From positions 24,015 through 88,014 of the forward strand of contig CAJXZG010000011.1 of NCBI GenBank assembly GCA_913063265.1: DNA of 64,000 nucleotides, in the 5' to 3' direction. Source of the DNA: an uncultured Prolixibacteraceae bacterium (lineage in GTDB: Bacteria; Bacteroidota; Bacteroidia; Bacteroidales; Prolixibacteraceae). Shown piece after piece: positions 9,507-18,952 of the stretch. The notes beneath the pieces were generated by a model that saw only the letters and a program-made list of their open reading frames with translations, did not search any database and was not told the origin of the DNA. Each line of letters starts with the position of its first letter. The first letter of the stretch is position 1. The position numbers and the translations under genes are program-made.

Positions 9507-11378
9507 ATGAAATCATTCTACCTGATCTCCGCTTTTTGTTTATTTTTAATATTGACCGCCTGTGTTAACCGGAATGAAAAATATTCAGTCACTTTTCAAG
9601 GCGAATCTTTTAAAAAGAACTGGGCTATTGCTGAGCTGAATCCTGACTTGCCGTCTGACTGGTCCGACTGGCAATACCTGACTTTTGAAATTAAGGCTTC
9701 TTCAACACAGCGGTTTTACCTGAACCTCTATGATGTTGAAGGATTAAGAAAGATTCAGATACATCCCTTTCAAAATGTCTGGGTACGAGCCTCGATACCT
9801 TTGATTCATTTTCAAAAAAGAAACACCAAAGGTAATGATATGGCGGCAATAAGTAAAACTGCACTACCCGGTTTATGGATTGGATTTACAGGTTCGGTGG
9901 GGCCAATAACACAGATCGATTCAATTGGAGTTGAGATGCACCGGCCGGTTAACGCTCCAACCCTTGAAATTCGAAATGTGCAATTAACGGCTGAAGCTAA
10001 AGATTCAATTCTTTCTCCTCAACCGGTGGTCGATAAGTTTGGTCAGTGGATGGCTGATGACTGGCCTGGAAAAGCCGGATCACTGGAGGAATTAAAGGCC
10101 ATCTGGCAAAAGGAAGAAAAGGAACTTCAAGCGGGTAGTTTTGAAGTTTCAAAGTTTGGCGGTTTTCCTGATAAAAAAGTCAGGGCAACAGGATTCTTCA
10201 GGGTTGAAAAAATTGATGGTAAATGGTGGTTTGTTGATCCCGAGGGATACTTGTTTTTCTCGAAAGGGAGCACATGCATTCATACCGGAGGCTCTTTTGC
10301 GCGTATGGATGGGCGCGAATACATTTATGAAGCCTTTGTGCCTGATTCCTTAAATCAATCAGAGCAAGAAATTGATAAAGCTGCATTTTATGAATGGAAC
10401 CTGCAGCGAAGGTATGGTGAAAACTGGTATGAAAAATGGAAAGAAATGACCTTCAGAAGAATGAACAACTGGGGGCTTAACACCATTGCCAACTGGTCGG
10501 ATACAAAGTTGGGTCAGAGTCAGCAAATGCCTTATGTGGCTACGCTCCGCGGATGGGGATTCAATGCCGAGACCATGGGTATGCCCGATGTTTATGATCC
10601 CAACTATGCTGCTGAAATCGATGCTGCGGCTAAAAGGCAATGTGAACCATTAAAAAAAGATCCGTATTTACTGGGTTATTTTGTAGGTAACGAACCCCCC
10701 TGGCCGGGAAGGGAACAGGAACTTGTTAATGTTATTTTGTTAGGGAAGAATACTCCAATGAAGGCTGCCTTGCAGAATTACCTTGAAACAGAAGATAGCC
10801 CTGAAAGGCGCAAAGCTTTTGTATACGAAACTTATAAAAAGTTTATCACAACCGTTAACGCAGCCATAAAAAAATACGATCCCAATCACCTCAACCTGGG
10901 ATTGCGTTTTGGTGGTAATCCTCCTACTGAAATTATAAAGGCTTCAGCTAACATAGGTTTTGATGTGTTTAGTTTGAATATATACGGGTATGAAACTTAT
11001 CTTGAACGATTGGACAGAATAGATAAATACACCGGTCTGCCAATTATTATTGGCGAATTTCACTTTGGTACTCCGGGGCGCGGACTTGCACCTGGTCTTG
11101 CGCAAACTCTCAATCAGGAAGAACGTGGTGTGGCCTACCAATACTATGTTGAGAATGCTGCTGCTCATCATTCAATTATCGGAACGCACTGGTTTCAGTG
11201 GTGGGATCAGCCTTCAACCGGTCGGTTTGACGGAGAAAATTACAATATCGGCTTAGTGAGTGTTACTGATATTCCTTATTCTGAACTTATTGAATCATTA
11301 AAAGAAACGCATCGCCGTATAAAAGAAATTCACCTCGGACTTGAAGAACCTACAAAACAGAAAGCAAAAGTTCAGTAG
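9507..11378 (+). CDS. GH50-like (agarase-type) clan-A glycoside hydrolase lipoprotein
   Basis: The 623-residue protein has a lipoprotein signal (CLFLILTACVNRN, lipobox Cys19). Residues 25-165 form a carbohydrate-binding-like beta region. The catalytic part starts at about 210 with ATGFFRVEKIDGKWWFVDPEG, followed by YLFFSKG; this segment is characteristic of GH50 beta-agarases and relatives. The probable acid/base is the Glu in GYFVGNEPPWP and the probable nucleophile the Glu in IIIGEFHFGT, placed as expected for clan GH-A. GH50 enzymes cleave agarose chains; some relatives act on other galactans. The plus-strand neighbours (DUF5107-TPR protein, exported oxidoreductase) suggest a glycan catabolism locus. 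Substrate is inferred only from the family. Confidence 0.72.
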   Translation: MKSFYLISAFCLFLILTACVNRNEKYSVTFQGESFKKNWAIAELNPDLPSDWSDWQYLTFEIKASSTQRFYLNLYDVEGLRKIQIHPFQNVWVRASIPLIHFQKRNTKGNDMAAISKTALPGLWIGFTGSVGPITQIDSIGVEMHRPVNAPTLEIRNVQLTAEAKDSILSPQPVVDKFGQWMADDWPGKAGSLEELKAIWQKEEKELQAGSFEVSKFGGFPDKKVRATGFFRVEKIDGKWWFVDPEGYLFFSKGSTCIHTGGSFARMDGREYIYEAFVPDSLNQSEQEIDKAAFYEWNLQRRYGENWYEKWKEMTFRRMNNWGLNTIANWSDTKLGQSQQMPYVATLRGWGFNAETMGMPDVYDPNYAAEIDAAAKRQCEPLKKDPYLLGYFVGNEPPWPGREQELVNVILLGKNTPMKAALQNYLETEDSPERRKAFVYETYKKFITTVNAAIKKYDPNHLNLGLRFGGNPPTEIIKASANIGFDVFSLNIYGYETYLERLDRIDKYTGLPIIIGEFHFGTPGRGLAPGLAQTLNQEERGVAYQYYVENAAAHHSIIGTHWFQWWDQPSTGRFDGENYNIGLVSVTDIPYSELIESLKETHRRIKEIHLGLEEPTKQKAKVQ

Positions 11379-11427
11379 ATAAAAGAGTTGACACAACTAT
11401 TTATTTCATTTAAAAAACATAAAATTA

Positions 11428-14400
11428 ATGAAACCTTTCCTTCTTTTTATTTCCATCTTATTCGTTACACAAATTGTTTGGGCACAGTCAGAAGTTATCC
11501 TGAAAGAGGAATCGGTAGTAATGCCAACCTACCCGGTAGCACCTGCCGAAAAAAGTCCCATATTTTTTAGAAACGAGGCCTACCAGGGTGCCTCAAGGCA
11601 TTATTATCCCCTGACCATGAACGATCAGTACACCCATGAACGAATTGAGCAAGCATGGAAGATGTTGGTGCTTGAGAATGAATATATTGAGTTGGGTGTT
11701 GCACCTGAAATAGGAGGTAAAATATATTACGCCACGGATAAATCCAACGACTATCATTTTGTGTATAAAAATAACGTGGTCAAACCGTCGAATATAGGAA
11801 TGACAGGTGCCTGGGTTTCGGGTGGTATCGAATGGTGTATACCACATCATCACAGGGCTTCCACTTTTAGAACAATCGATTACACCACAAGTATAAACGA
11901 TGATGGTAGTAAAACCATTTGGATTGGTGAATATGAACCGCGACATGGTATGCGCTGGACCATCGGAGTGACGGTATTCCCTGGCAAGTCATATTACAAA
12001 ACAGAAGGCCGGTTGTTTAACTGCACACCCTATACACACACTTTCCTGTACTGGGCTAATGTAGCAGCACATACTAATGAAAATTATCAAACCATATTTC
12101 CTCCCAGTGCTCAGATTGCCACATTTCATTCCAAAACAGCATTTACCCGATGGCCGATTTCCTCTGAAAATTACAGGGGATCAGATTTCTCCGAAGGTGT
12201 TGACATAAGCTGGTGGAAAAACACCAAAAAATCAAATTCTTTCTTTGTACACGATTTGCAGGAAGACTTTATGGGTGGATACGACCATGGCAAAAACGCC
12301 GGAACTGTTCATGTAGGAAATCACAATATCGTGAAAGGTGCCAAGTTATGGCAGTGGGGATCCGGACCAAGGGGGCAGGCTACCGAAGGCAGACTTACTG
12401 AAAATGATGGGCCGTATGTTGAAATAATGGTAGGTGCTTATTCCGATAACCAACCGGATTACAGCTGGATAAAACCGTATGAGGTTAAAAGCTGGGAACA
12501 GTTCTGGTATCCGGTGCGAGGTATTAAAGGATTTAAAAATGCCAATCTCAACGGAGCCGTTAATCTTGAAAAAGAAGATGACAATTCTATATTCCTGGGC
12601 TATTATTCAACACAGGAAGTAAAAAATGCTACCGTTTTATTGAAGCATGAAGATGAGGTTTTATTTAAAAAAGAAATTGAAATTTCACCTGAGAAGCCTT
12701 TTGCTGAGACGATTCCGCTTGGGAACGGTTTTGAACTGAACGAACTGTATACAGAACTGGTTGACAAAAATAATCAGACCATCCTTATTGCCTATCAACC
12801 TGTTAAACCCGACCCAGTTGAAGAATTGCCCGAAGAATGGGAGGGTTATCCCGAACCAGAAGAGCTTGAAACTGTGGAGGAACTGTACCTGACAGGGAAG
12901 CGTGTAGAACAGTTTTATGCACCAGGACACGATGAAATGGATTGGTATATGGAGGCATTGAAAAGGGATCCGGGAGATTCCCGTACCAATACAGCTGTTG
13001 GAAATAGTTACCTGAAAAGAGGCGACTATTTAACGGCACGAAAATATTTCTCCCGGGCAAATCAACGATTAACCAATGATTATACCCGTCCGGCAACCGG
13101 AGAGGCATTATACCTGCACGGTGTTACTCTTAAAGCTCTGGGATTGTACGATGCAGCGATTGATACATTTTATCGTGCCACTTGGGACTACTCCTGGCAT
13201 TCTGCCGCCTATCTGCAACTTGCTCAGATTTCAGTGATGAATGATGATTTTGAAAAGGCTCTGGAACAGATCAATGAATCGCTTTGGACCAATGCCCGTA
13301 ATAACCGTGCAATAGCATTAAAAGCTTCTGTTTTGAGAAAAATGGGGAATTTCGAAGATGCTCTTGCTACCATAAACACCATAAAAGAAAACGATCCGCT
13401 CGATTTCAGAATTAAAAATGAACACTATCTGATTGCTAAGGAATCAGGCAATATTCAGAAGTTGGAAAAGTTGCTCGGCCAGTTAAAAGAGGAAATGCGG
13501 GATTTTCATGATAATTATCTCGAATTGGCTGCGGGATACATCAATGATGGATTGTTGTCTGATGCAGAACAGGTGCTGCTTAGATACACAGAAGATCATC
13601 CCGTGTTTAGTTATTACCTGGGGTATATAAATATTAAACAAGGAAAAGAACAACCGGCGATGGAATACTTTAAAAAGGCTGCTCAGATGCCCGTAGATTA
13701 TGTCTTTCCTCACCGTCTTTTAACGGTTGAAATATTGGAAACCGCGTTGAAACACAATCCTGACGATGGGAAAGCCTATTATTATATCGGTAATATTTTA
13801 TACGACAAACAACCGGAGTATGGTATTAAAAGCTGGGAAAGTGCGGTAAAATATTCCCCATCACTGGCCATGGCCTACCGGAATTTGGGATGGGGATATT
13901 ATCACCATTACGAAGATGTTTCAAAAGCGATTGTTTTCTATGAAAAAGCGATAAACCTTAATGACGAAGAAGCCATATATTATTCTGAATTGAGCGATTT
14001 GTATGAAATTAACAATACACCCATAGCAAGCAGACTGGCTCTTTTCGAAGGTAAAAATGAAGTTGTAAAGAAAAGAGACGATGCTTTTATCTGGCAAATC
14101 AAAATCCTGACACTGGCCAATCAGGCTGAGACGGCTGTTGAATATCTGGATGGTGTTCAGTTTGCTTACCGTGAAGGTTCATCCAACGTCAGAGACATTA
14201 TCATTGATGCGAAACTAATGCTGGGGAAAAAGTATTTGGAAGAAAGTCAATATGACATGGCACTCGAAACGTTTCTCGATGCACAGGTCCCGGAAGAAGA
14301 AGCAGGAAATGAACGATTTGGCGACCGCGAATTGCAGGTAAACTATTATATTGGTTTAGCATATAAAGCCCTGGGACAAAATTCAAAAGCCCGGGATTTT

Positions 14401-14745
14401 TTCCAAAAATCGGTAGAGCAGGGATCTGAAAAAGTTTCCGGGGTAATGGATTACTACAAAGGACTTTGTTATGCCGAACTGGGAGAAAGCAAAAAGGCGG
14501 CTAATGTTTTCAAGGCGATGATTGAATATGCCAATGAAGAATTCAAGGGAGAAGAAACTATTGAAGCAGGCATTATTTTCGGAACAGGCGAAGCTGAGAA
14601 CATAAGAAATTCAATGCTGTACACTGTCAGGGGTTTAGCCAATAAAGGTCTCGGCAATGCTGCTAAAAGTAAAGAGGACCTGCAAAAAGCAGTAGCTTTA
14701 TCTTACAGTAATTTATGGGCAAAGGTTGAGTTGGATAGCTTGTAA
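11428..14745 (+). CDS. DUF5107 domain TPR protein, secreted
   Basis: The 1105-residue protein has a Sec signal peptide ending near ...VTQIVWAQ (residue 20). Residues 25-360 match the DUF5107 type (LGVAPEIGGKIYYATDKSN, WVSGGIEWCIPHHH, DGPYVEIMVGAYSDNQPDY), a beta-sandwich region often found with TPR arrays in Bacteroidota and resembling aldose-epimerase-like folds. From about 505 to the end, helical TPR units repeat (for example DYLTARKYFSRANQRL, DFEKALEQINESLW, KARDFFQKSVEQG). DUF5107 proteins sit in carbohydrate loci and are suspected to act on or bind sugars; no assigned reaction is claimed. It follows the GH50-like gene by 49 bp and is probably co-transcribed with it. Confidence 0.75.
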   Translation: MKPFLLFISILFVTQIVWAQSEVILKEESVVMPTYPVAPAEKSPIFFRNEAYQGASRHYYPLTMNDQYTHERIEQAWKMLVLENEYIELGVAPEIGGKIYYATDKSNDYHFVYKNNVVKPSNIGMTGAWVSGGIEWCIPHHHRASTFRTIDYTTSINDDGSKTIWIGEYEPRHGMRWTIGVTVFPGKSYYKTEGRLFNCTPYTHTFLYWANVAAHTNENYQTIFPPSAQIATFHSKTAFTRWPISSENYRGSDFSEGVDISWWKNTKKSNSFFVHDLQEDFMGGYDHGKNAGTVHVGNHNIVKGAKLWQWGSGPRGQATEGRLTENDGPYVEIMVGAYSDNQPDYSWIKPYEVKSWEQFWYPVRGIKGFKNANLNGAVNLEKEDDNSIFLGYYSTQEVKNATVLLKHEDEVLFKKEIEISPEKPFAETIPLGNGFELNELYTELVDKNNQTILIAYQPVKPDPVEELPEEWEGYPEPEELETVEELYLTGKRVEQFYAPGHDEMDWYMEALKRDPGDSRTNTAVGNSYLKRGDYLTARKYFSRANQRLTNDYTRPATGEALYLHGVTLKALGLYDAAIDTFYRATWDYSWHSAAYLQLAQISVMNDDFEKALEQINESLWTNARNNRAIALKASVLRKMGNFEDALATINTIKENDPLDFRIKNEHYLIAKESGNIQKLEKLLGQLKEEMRDFHDNYLELAAGYINDGLLSDAEQVLLRYTEDHPVFSYYLGYINIKQGKEQPAMEYFKKAAQMPVDYVFPHRLLTVEILETALKHNPDDGKAYYYIGNILYDKQPEYGIKSWESAVKYSPSLAMAYRNLGWGYYHHYEDVSKAIVFYEKAINLNDEEAIYYSELSDLYEINNTPIASRLALFEGKNEVVKKRDDAFIWQIKILTLANQAETAVEYLDGVQFAYREGSSNVRDIIIDAKLMLGKKYLEESQYDMALETFLDAQVPEEEAGNERFGDRELQVNYYIGLAYKALGQNSKARDFFQKSVEQGSEKVSGVMDYYKGLCYAELGESKKAANVFKAMIEYANEEFKGEETIEAGIIFGTGEAENIRNSMLYTVRGLANKGLGNAAKSKEDLQKAVALSYSNLWAKVELDSL

Positions 14746-14762
14746 AAGTATCAACTTTACGT

Positions 14763-14921
14763 TCAAATTCTTTTAGTATGAATTACCGTGCAAGGGCGAA
14801 ATTTTGCTGTCCAACCTTTTGGCAGATTGTTATGGGCAAACAATCTTCTCTCTAAATCGGAGGTCATTCCAATATAAATCTTTTGATATTTTTTCGAGTA
14901 AAGGGCGTAAACTATAAACAT
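14763..14921 (-). pseudogene. GIY-YIG endonuclease fragment
   Basis: A 52-codon frame beginning MFIVYALYSKKYQKIYIGMT matches the start of small GIY-YIG (UriC-like) nucleases: the paired Tyr motifs are present, then RLFAHNNLPKGW and KFRP. Intact members have about 80-100 residues. This one stops right after the third strand, so the C-terminal helix with the catalytic Glu is missing. It lies between the DUF5107 gene and the tRNA-fMet terminator. Such genes are often adjacent to tRNAs in Bacteroidota; this is a broken copy. Confidence 0.75.
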
Positions 14922-14940
14922 ATTTGAGTAGGCTGAATAA

Positions 14941-14970
14941 AAAAAGCCAGAAGAACATCTCCTGGCTTTT
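14941..14970 (-). terminator. Terminator of tRNA-fMet
   Basis: On the minus strand AAAAGCCAG and CTGGCTTTTT form a 9-bp stem with an 11-base loop and a T run. It follows the tRNA 3' end by 3 bases. Confidence 0.8.
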
Positions 14971-14973
14971 ACT

Positions 14974-15049
<76 letters not shown>

Positions 15050-15083
15050 ATATATTTTTAATATTTTATTTTAAAAGAACTCT

Positions 15084-15162
15084 GTAGCGGGGGCAGTACT
15101 TGAACCTCGTCCGTCAACTGACGGATATGAGCCCAACGAGCTACCAACTGCTCCAACCTCGC
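15084..15162 (-). pseudogene. tRNA-fMet pseudogene disrupted by a palindrome
   Basis: This is a second copy of the neighbouring initiator tRNA on the same strand. Acceptor, D-arm and the 5' anticodon stem through CTCAT are nearly identical. The 3' half of the anticodon stem and the variable loop (about 14 bases) are replaced by a 16-bp hairpin element (15110-15125). The 5' acceptor strand also changed from GCGGGG to GCGAGG. It cannot fold as a tRNA. Confidence 0.85.
15110..15125. repeat. 16-bp hairpin repeat, copy 1
   Basis: TCCGTCA and TGACGGA pair perfectly around the loop AC. The element sits exactly in the anticodon-stem region of the tRNA pseudogene. A near-identical element lies at 15163, and a weaker one at about 52781 (TCCATCT/TGACGGA around GT). 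Confidence 0.8.
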
Positions 15163-15178
15163 TCCGCCAACTGGCGGA
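15163..15178. repeat. 16-bp hairpin repeat, copy 2
   Basis: TCCGCCA and TGGCGGA pair perfectly around the loop AC. It abuts the 5' end of the tRNA pseudogene. Compared with copy 1, the changes are compensatory (T to C matched by A to G), so the stem rather than the sequence is conserved. Elements of this kind are familiar small palindromic repeats in Bacteroidota genomes. Confidence 0.8.
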
Positions 15179-15375
15179 TAATTTCAATGAAATTTCCTCG
15201 CTAACGGGCTGCAAATATAATTAGTTTTTCTAATTGTACAAAATTCACATTAATTTCTTTCGATATAATATTTTTTATTACCCGGTATGTAGGGCAAATT
15301 CCTCACCGGGAGCTTTGTCGAAGTTTTTTTCTAAATTTATCACTGTTTTAAATCAATATAAACCAAAGGACTATT

Positions 15376-16716
15376 ATGAGTAAAAATCAATCAAGAAGAA
15401 ATTTTATTAAAAACAGTGCTGCTGCTGCCACTGTTATTTCTGTTCCATCAATAATTCCGGCACATGCATTCGGTGCCAACGACAGAATAAATGCTGCTGT
15501 TTTGGGTGTCAATGGCCGTGGTAAAAACCATATTTCAAGTTTTATGGCTCAGGACAATGTGCAGGTAACACATTTGTGCGATCCTGATATGAAAGTATTG
15601 GAAAAACGCCAGAAGGAGTTTAAAGAAAAGTATGACAAAGATGTAGAACTTGAACAGGATTTGAGAAATATCTACGATAACAAGGATATCGATGTTGTTG
15701 GTATTGCATCTCCTAATCACTGGCATGCACTATCAGTAATCTGGGCTTGCCAGGCCGGAAAAGATGTTTATGTTGAAAAACCCGGCTCACACAATATATA
15801 CGAAGGACGCAAAATGGTAGAAGCAGCACAAAAATACGACAGAATAGTACAACACGGGGTTCAGCTGCGCAGTTCGCCTTCGGTAAGAAAAGCTGTGCAA
15901 ATGATGCGCGAAGGTTATATTGGACGTGTTTATATGGCGCGAGGTCTGGTTTTCCGTTGGAGAGCAGATATCGGGAATAAAGGATTTGAACCGGTGCCCG
16001 ATGGATTGGACTACGACTTATGGACCGGTCCGGCTGAAAAACGTCCATTTACAAGAAACCTTGTACACTATAACTGGCACTGGACTTTTGAATATGGTAA
16101 TGGTGATGTGGGTAACCAGGGAATCCATGAAACCGACCTTTGTATGTGGGGATTGGATGTTGGTCTTCCTACTCAAATTACATCGATGGGAGGAAAATTC
16201 CTTTGGGACGATGCCAAAGAAACCCCAGAGGTTTTGACCTCGGTTTATAATTATCCTGAAGAAGATAAAATAATACAGTTTGAAGTTCGTCCATGGTGCA
16301 CAAACACAGAACAAGGAGTAGGAGTCGGTAATATTTTTTATGGTGAAAAAGGAATACTGGTGGTTGACGGGTACGACAAATACCAGTTCTACATGGGTCA
16401 AAAACGTGAAAAAGCAGATGGTGGCAGCGATGGTACCTTATCGGGTTCGGAAATGGACAGGGGAGCCGGCGGTACCGACGGTCACTTTAAAAACTTTATC
16501 GATGCAGTTCGTGCTCATGATAAATCTATTCTTAACGGCCCGGTTGAAACGGCACATTTATCATCTGGACTGGCACACCTAGGAAACATTGCTTACCGAA
16601 TGGGGCGCGTATTAACTTTTGACCCGGCATCGGAGAAATTTGTAAATGATCCTGAAGCAGATAAACTGTTGACCCGAAATTACCGGGCACCTTATATTGT
16701 TTCGGATAAGATATAG
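15376..16716 (+). CDS. Exported Gfo/Idh/MocA-family oxidoreductase
   Basis: The 446-residue protein opens with a twin-arginine-type signal (SRRNFIKNSAAAATVISVP), so it is probably exported folded with its cofactor. The Rossmann fold follows at about 35-155 with the dinucleotide motif VLGVNGRGKNHI. The family EKP motif appears in VYVEKPGSHNIYEG. The C-terminal half is the alpha/beta dimer and substrate domain; GNQGIHETDLCMWGLD carries the usual Asp/His residues. Members oxidise or reduce sugar hydroxyls with NAD(P), and Bacteroidota exported forms take part in 3-keto-glycoside and other glycan breakdown. It lies 660 bp downstream of the GH50-like/DUF5107 pair, separated by the tRNA block, so it has its own promoter. 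Confidence 0.88.
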   Translation: MSKNQSRRNFIKNSAAAATVISVPSIIPAHAFGANDRINAAVLGVNGRGKNHISSFMAQDNVQVTHLCDPDMKVLEKRQKEFKEKYDKDVELEQDLRNIYDNKDIDVVGIASPNHWHALSVIWACQAGKDVYVEKPGSHNIYEGRKMVEAAQKYDRIVQHGVQLRSSPSVRKAVQMMREGYIGRVYMARGLVFRWRADIGNKGFEPVPDGLDYDLWTGPAEKRPFTRNLVHYNWHWTFEYGNGDVGNQGIHETDLCMWGLDVGLPTQITSMGGKFLWDDAKETPEVLTSVYNYPEEDKIIQFEVRPWCTNTEQGVGVGNIFYGEKGILVVDGYDKYQFYMGQKREKADGGSDGTLSGSEMDRGAGGTDGHFKNFIDAVRAHDKSILNGPVETAHLSSGLAHLGNIAYRMGRVLTFDPASEKFVNDPEADKLLTRNYRAPYIVSDKI

Positions 16717-16733
16717 TTTGTATAAAATTTGGA

Positions 16734-16853
16734 GTACCCCCTGTTTCCGTCAGGTCTTCTTCGAAGCCTCTGACTCCAACTGTCCCCCTGAATTCAGGGG
16801 GACAGTTGAGGTCGCCATCCCGATGAGTCGGGAAAGACCGAAACAGGGGGTAC
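16734..16853. repeat. Palindromic MITE-like repeat, copy A
   Basis: The 120-bp element has perfect 14-bp terminal inverted repeats (16734-16747, GTACCCCCTGTTTC; 16840-16853) and an internal perfect 32-bp palindrome at 16778-16809 centred on GAATTC. Related copies lie at 28951 and 30287, and a shorter relative near 35116. No coding capacity. It sits between two convergent genes and could also end transcription from both sides. Confidence 0.85.
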
Positions 16854-16871
16854 TTTTAATACTATATTCTC

Positions 16872-18167
16872 TTAATTTATCGAAACAGGCAAATCCAGCC
16901 ACTCCTCCAACTTATTTTTTACCTGTACCTTTTGTCCCTCAGGTAAATTATTTATTCTGGTTCGGTGACTGCCACCGGGTTTAATAATTTTCAGCAAGTT
17001 ATCTTTTTCGCTTACTTCAAAACCAGATGCCGACCAGGGATCCCATTCACCATAAATAAAAAGGATTTCATTATCGGTATCTTTCATGTAGTTTTTTACG
17101 TATTTTGCCGTGCTTTTGTCATACCTGATATTTAAATCTTCGGGCAGGAAAATTTTACTCAGGTAATTTTTTGCATTTTTTATAGAAAGATATTTTTTAT
17201 AAGGTTTGGTATCATAACCATAATAACCCAATTCGCGGGCGGCCTGGACAAAGAACGAACGAATACTTTCCATGTCTTCAATGGCAAAATACGATGGACC
17301 GGAGATTTCGATCAGATGATTGTAAAGTTCCTCAAAGCTTGCATCTTTTGCCGGAATTTCATCTATCTTTTTACCCCACTGCCAAAGTGCAAAAGGGTAT
17401 TCCAAAACACAATAATCCAGCACTTCATCCATCGAAATTCTGTAAGTGTATTTTTTTTCTTTTGAGTATTCCTTAAGTTTTGTGACAAATTCATCTCGTT
17501 TTTTCAATACTGCAATCTGATATTCAACAATCCTTTTTCTTATTTCAGGAGTTCCTGGAACATTTTCGATAAAAGGTTCATGGCGGCCATCTTCCACACC
17601 AAAATTCAACGGACAAACATAGGCCACAGTAACATCAACATCATCCGGGTAATATGCACGGTGATAAACCGCTGTTTGCCCTCCTTTACTTATTCCGGTA
17701 TTTATCCATTTTCCCGAATAGTAATTTTTAAACAGTTGAGTCACGGCATGATGGTCAGCTGCTGCATTGACAGCAGTAAGATAATCCCAGTTTAGTGAAT
17801 CGGGCCATGATTTTCCAAAATAGCGATGTTCAACACAAATTTGGTTTGAGTTCAACATGGGAGAAAGTTCGTTAATATATGTTGGTCGTGATGCATAAGT
17901 CGCAGTATAACCCTCTGTTATTAAAAGCACAGCATTATTTTTTCCTTTGTCGGCAACAAATACCCTTTGTAAAAAGAATCCTTTTGAAGTATCACTATGA
18001 TCGAGAGGTTGGCGCATCATTATTTCCCAGGTTTCATTAAAAAAGTCATTACCTGTGATTTTTTCGAATGACTTGATTTGGGCTTGAGACTTCAGAAAAT
18101 CTGATAATTGTGCTACCGATGTTAAAGAAATCAGAAGTAGAATAAAAAGAAAATGAAGTTTTTTCAT
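16872..18167 (-). CDS. Peptidase family S37 (PS-10 type) aminopeptidase, secreted
   Basis: The 431-residue protein has a Sec signal ending near SLTSVAQ (residue 20). It shows an alpha/beta-hydrolase pattern matching S37 prolyl/tripeptidyl aminopeptidases of Streptomyces and Bacteroidota: QPLDHSDT near the start, VEHRYFGKS, and the nucleophile elbow GISKGGQT with Ser160. The probable Asp is in YGEWDPWSASG (about residue 378) and the His in GGSHRTRI (about 404). S37 enzymes remove short peptides from N-termini of secreted polypeptides. The gene is single and divergent from the cyclophilin gene. Confidence 0.87.
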   Translation of the reverse strand: MKKLHFLFILLLISLTSVAQLSDFLKSQAQIKSFEKITGNDFFNETWEIMMRQPLDHSDTSKGFFLQRVFVADKGKNNAVLLITEGYTATYASRPTYINELSPMLNSNQICVEHRYFGKSWPDSLNWDYLTAVNAAADHHAVTQLFKNYYSGKWINTGISKGGQTAVYHRAYYPDDVDVTVAYVCPLNFGVEDGRHEPFIENVPGTPEIRKRIVEYQIAVLKKRDEFVTKLKEYSKEKKYTYRISMDEVLDYCVLEYPFALWQWGKKIDEIPAKDASFEELYNHLIEISGPSYFAIEDMESIRSFFVQAARELGYYGYDTKPYKKYLSIKNAKNYLSKIFLPEDLNIRYDKSTAKYVKNYMKDTDNEILFIYGEWDPWSASGFEVSEKDNLLKIIKPGGSHRTRINNLPEGQKVQVKNKLEEWLDLPVSIN

Positions 18168-18246
18168 TGTAAGGAATTTATTTTCGATTTTTTAATTTTG
18201 ACGAAAATAGAAAAGAAATTTTTTACCTGACAAAATAAAAGTCATC

Positions 18247-18825
18247 ATGATGAGGAAATTTTTATTCAGCCTGATTTTCAGTTTAGTCATTGTTCAAGTT
18301 TCCGGACAGAAATTACCCAAAGTAGAAATGAAATGTGAGCAGGGAACAATACTTGTAGAAATTGACACAATCAATGCCCCGGTAAGTGCAATTAACTTTT
18401 CAGAACATGTTCAAAAGGGAACTTTTGCTGATGCCGTATTTTACAGGGTAGTACGACCTGACAACCAGCCTAATAACAAAGTAAAAATCGAGGTTATTCA
18501 GGGAGGATTATTTTTGGATAAAAAAATTGAAGAGATTAAACCTATTCGGCATGAGACGACCAAAGAAACAGGAATACTTCATTTGGACGGAACAATTTCC
18601 ATGGCACGAAATCAACCCGGTTCGGCATCAACCGAATTTTTTATTTGTGTGGGTGACCAGCCCGAACTGGATTTTGGTGGAAAACGAAATCCCGACGGTC
18701 AGGGATTTGCTGCCTTTGGGAAAGTGATAAAAGGAATGGATGTGGTTAGAAAAATTCAGCAACAAAAAGACGAAAACCAATATTTGGTTGACAGGATTCG
18801 AATTACTGAAATTCGGATAAAATAA
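18247..18825 (+). CDS. Cyclophilin-type peptidyl-prolyl isomerase, secreted
   Basis: The 192-residue protein has a short Sec signal (ending about residue 20, VQVSGQ). The cyclophilin fold covers residues 25-190, with FYRVVRP, an active-site-like SMARNQPGSASTEFFI and GFAAFGKVIKGMDVV. These proteins isomerise X-Pro bonds, here in the periplasm. The canonical FHR motif is FYR, as in many small bacterial cyclophilins. The ATG at 18247 is directly followed by a second ATG; either gives the same mature protein. The IS1380-like element begins 12 bp after its stop, so the insertion just missed the gene. Confidence 0.9.
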   Translation: MMRKFLFSLIFSLVIVQVSGQKLPKVEMKCEQGTILVEIDTINAPVSAINFSEHVQKGTFADAVFYRVVRPDNQPNNKVKIEVIQGGLFLDKKIEEIKPIRHETTKETGILHLDGTISMARNQPGSASTEFFICVGDQPELDFGGKRNPDGQGFAAFGKVIKGMDVVRKIQQQKDENQYLVDRIRITEIRIK

Positions 18826-18875
18826 TAACCCCCCCACCCCCGATAACTCCTAATATTCGCATGTTGTTGTTGAAA

Positions 18876-18914
18876 AAAGCTGTAAAGCTTATTAAATAAA
18901 GACTTTACAGCTTT
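18876..18914 (+). terminator. Hairpin inside the IS left end
   Basis: AAAGCTGTAAAG (18876-18887) and CTTTACAGCTTT (18903-18914) form a perfect 12-bp stem upstream of the transposase. Such hairpins in IS ends can block transcription or translation entering from outside. No long T run follows. Confidence 0.55.
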
Positions 18915-18952
18915 AGTGTTTTCACCTAAATTGGTGTTGCTACAAAACACTT

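Noticed and set aside
14763..14921. Intact GIY-YIG nuclease gene
   Set aside because: It ends after 52 codons without the catalytic C-terminal part.
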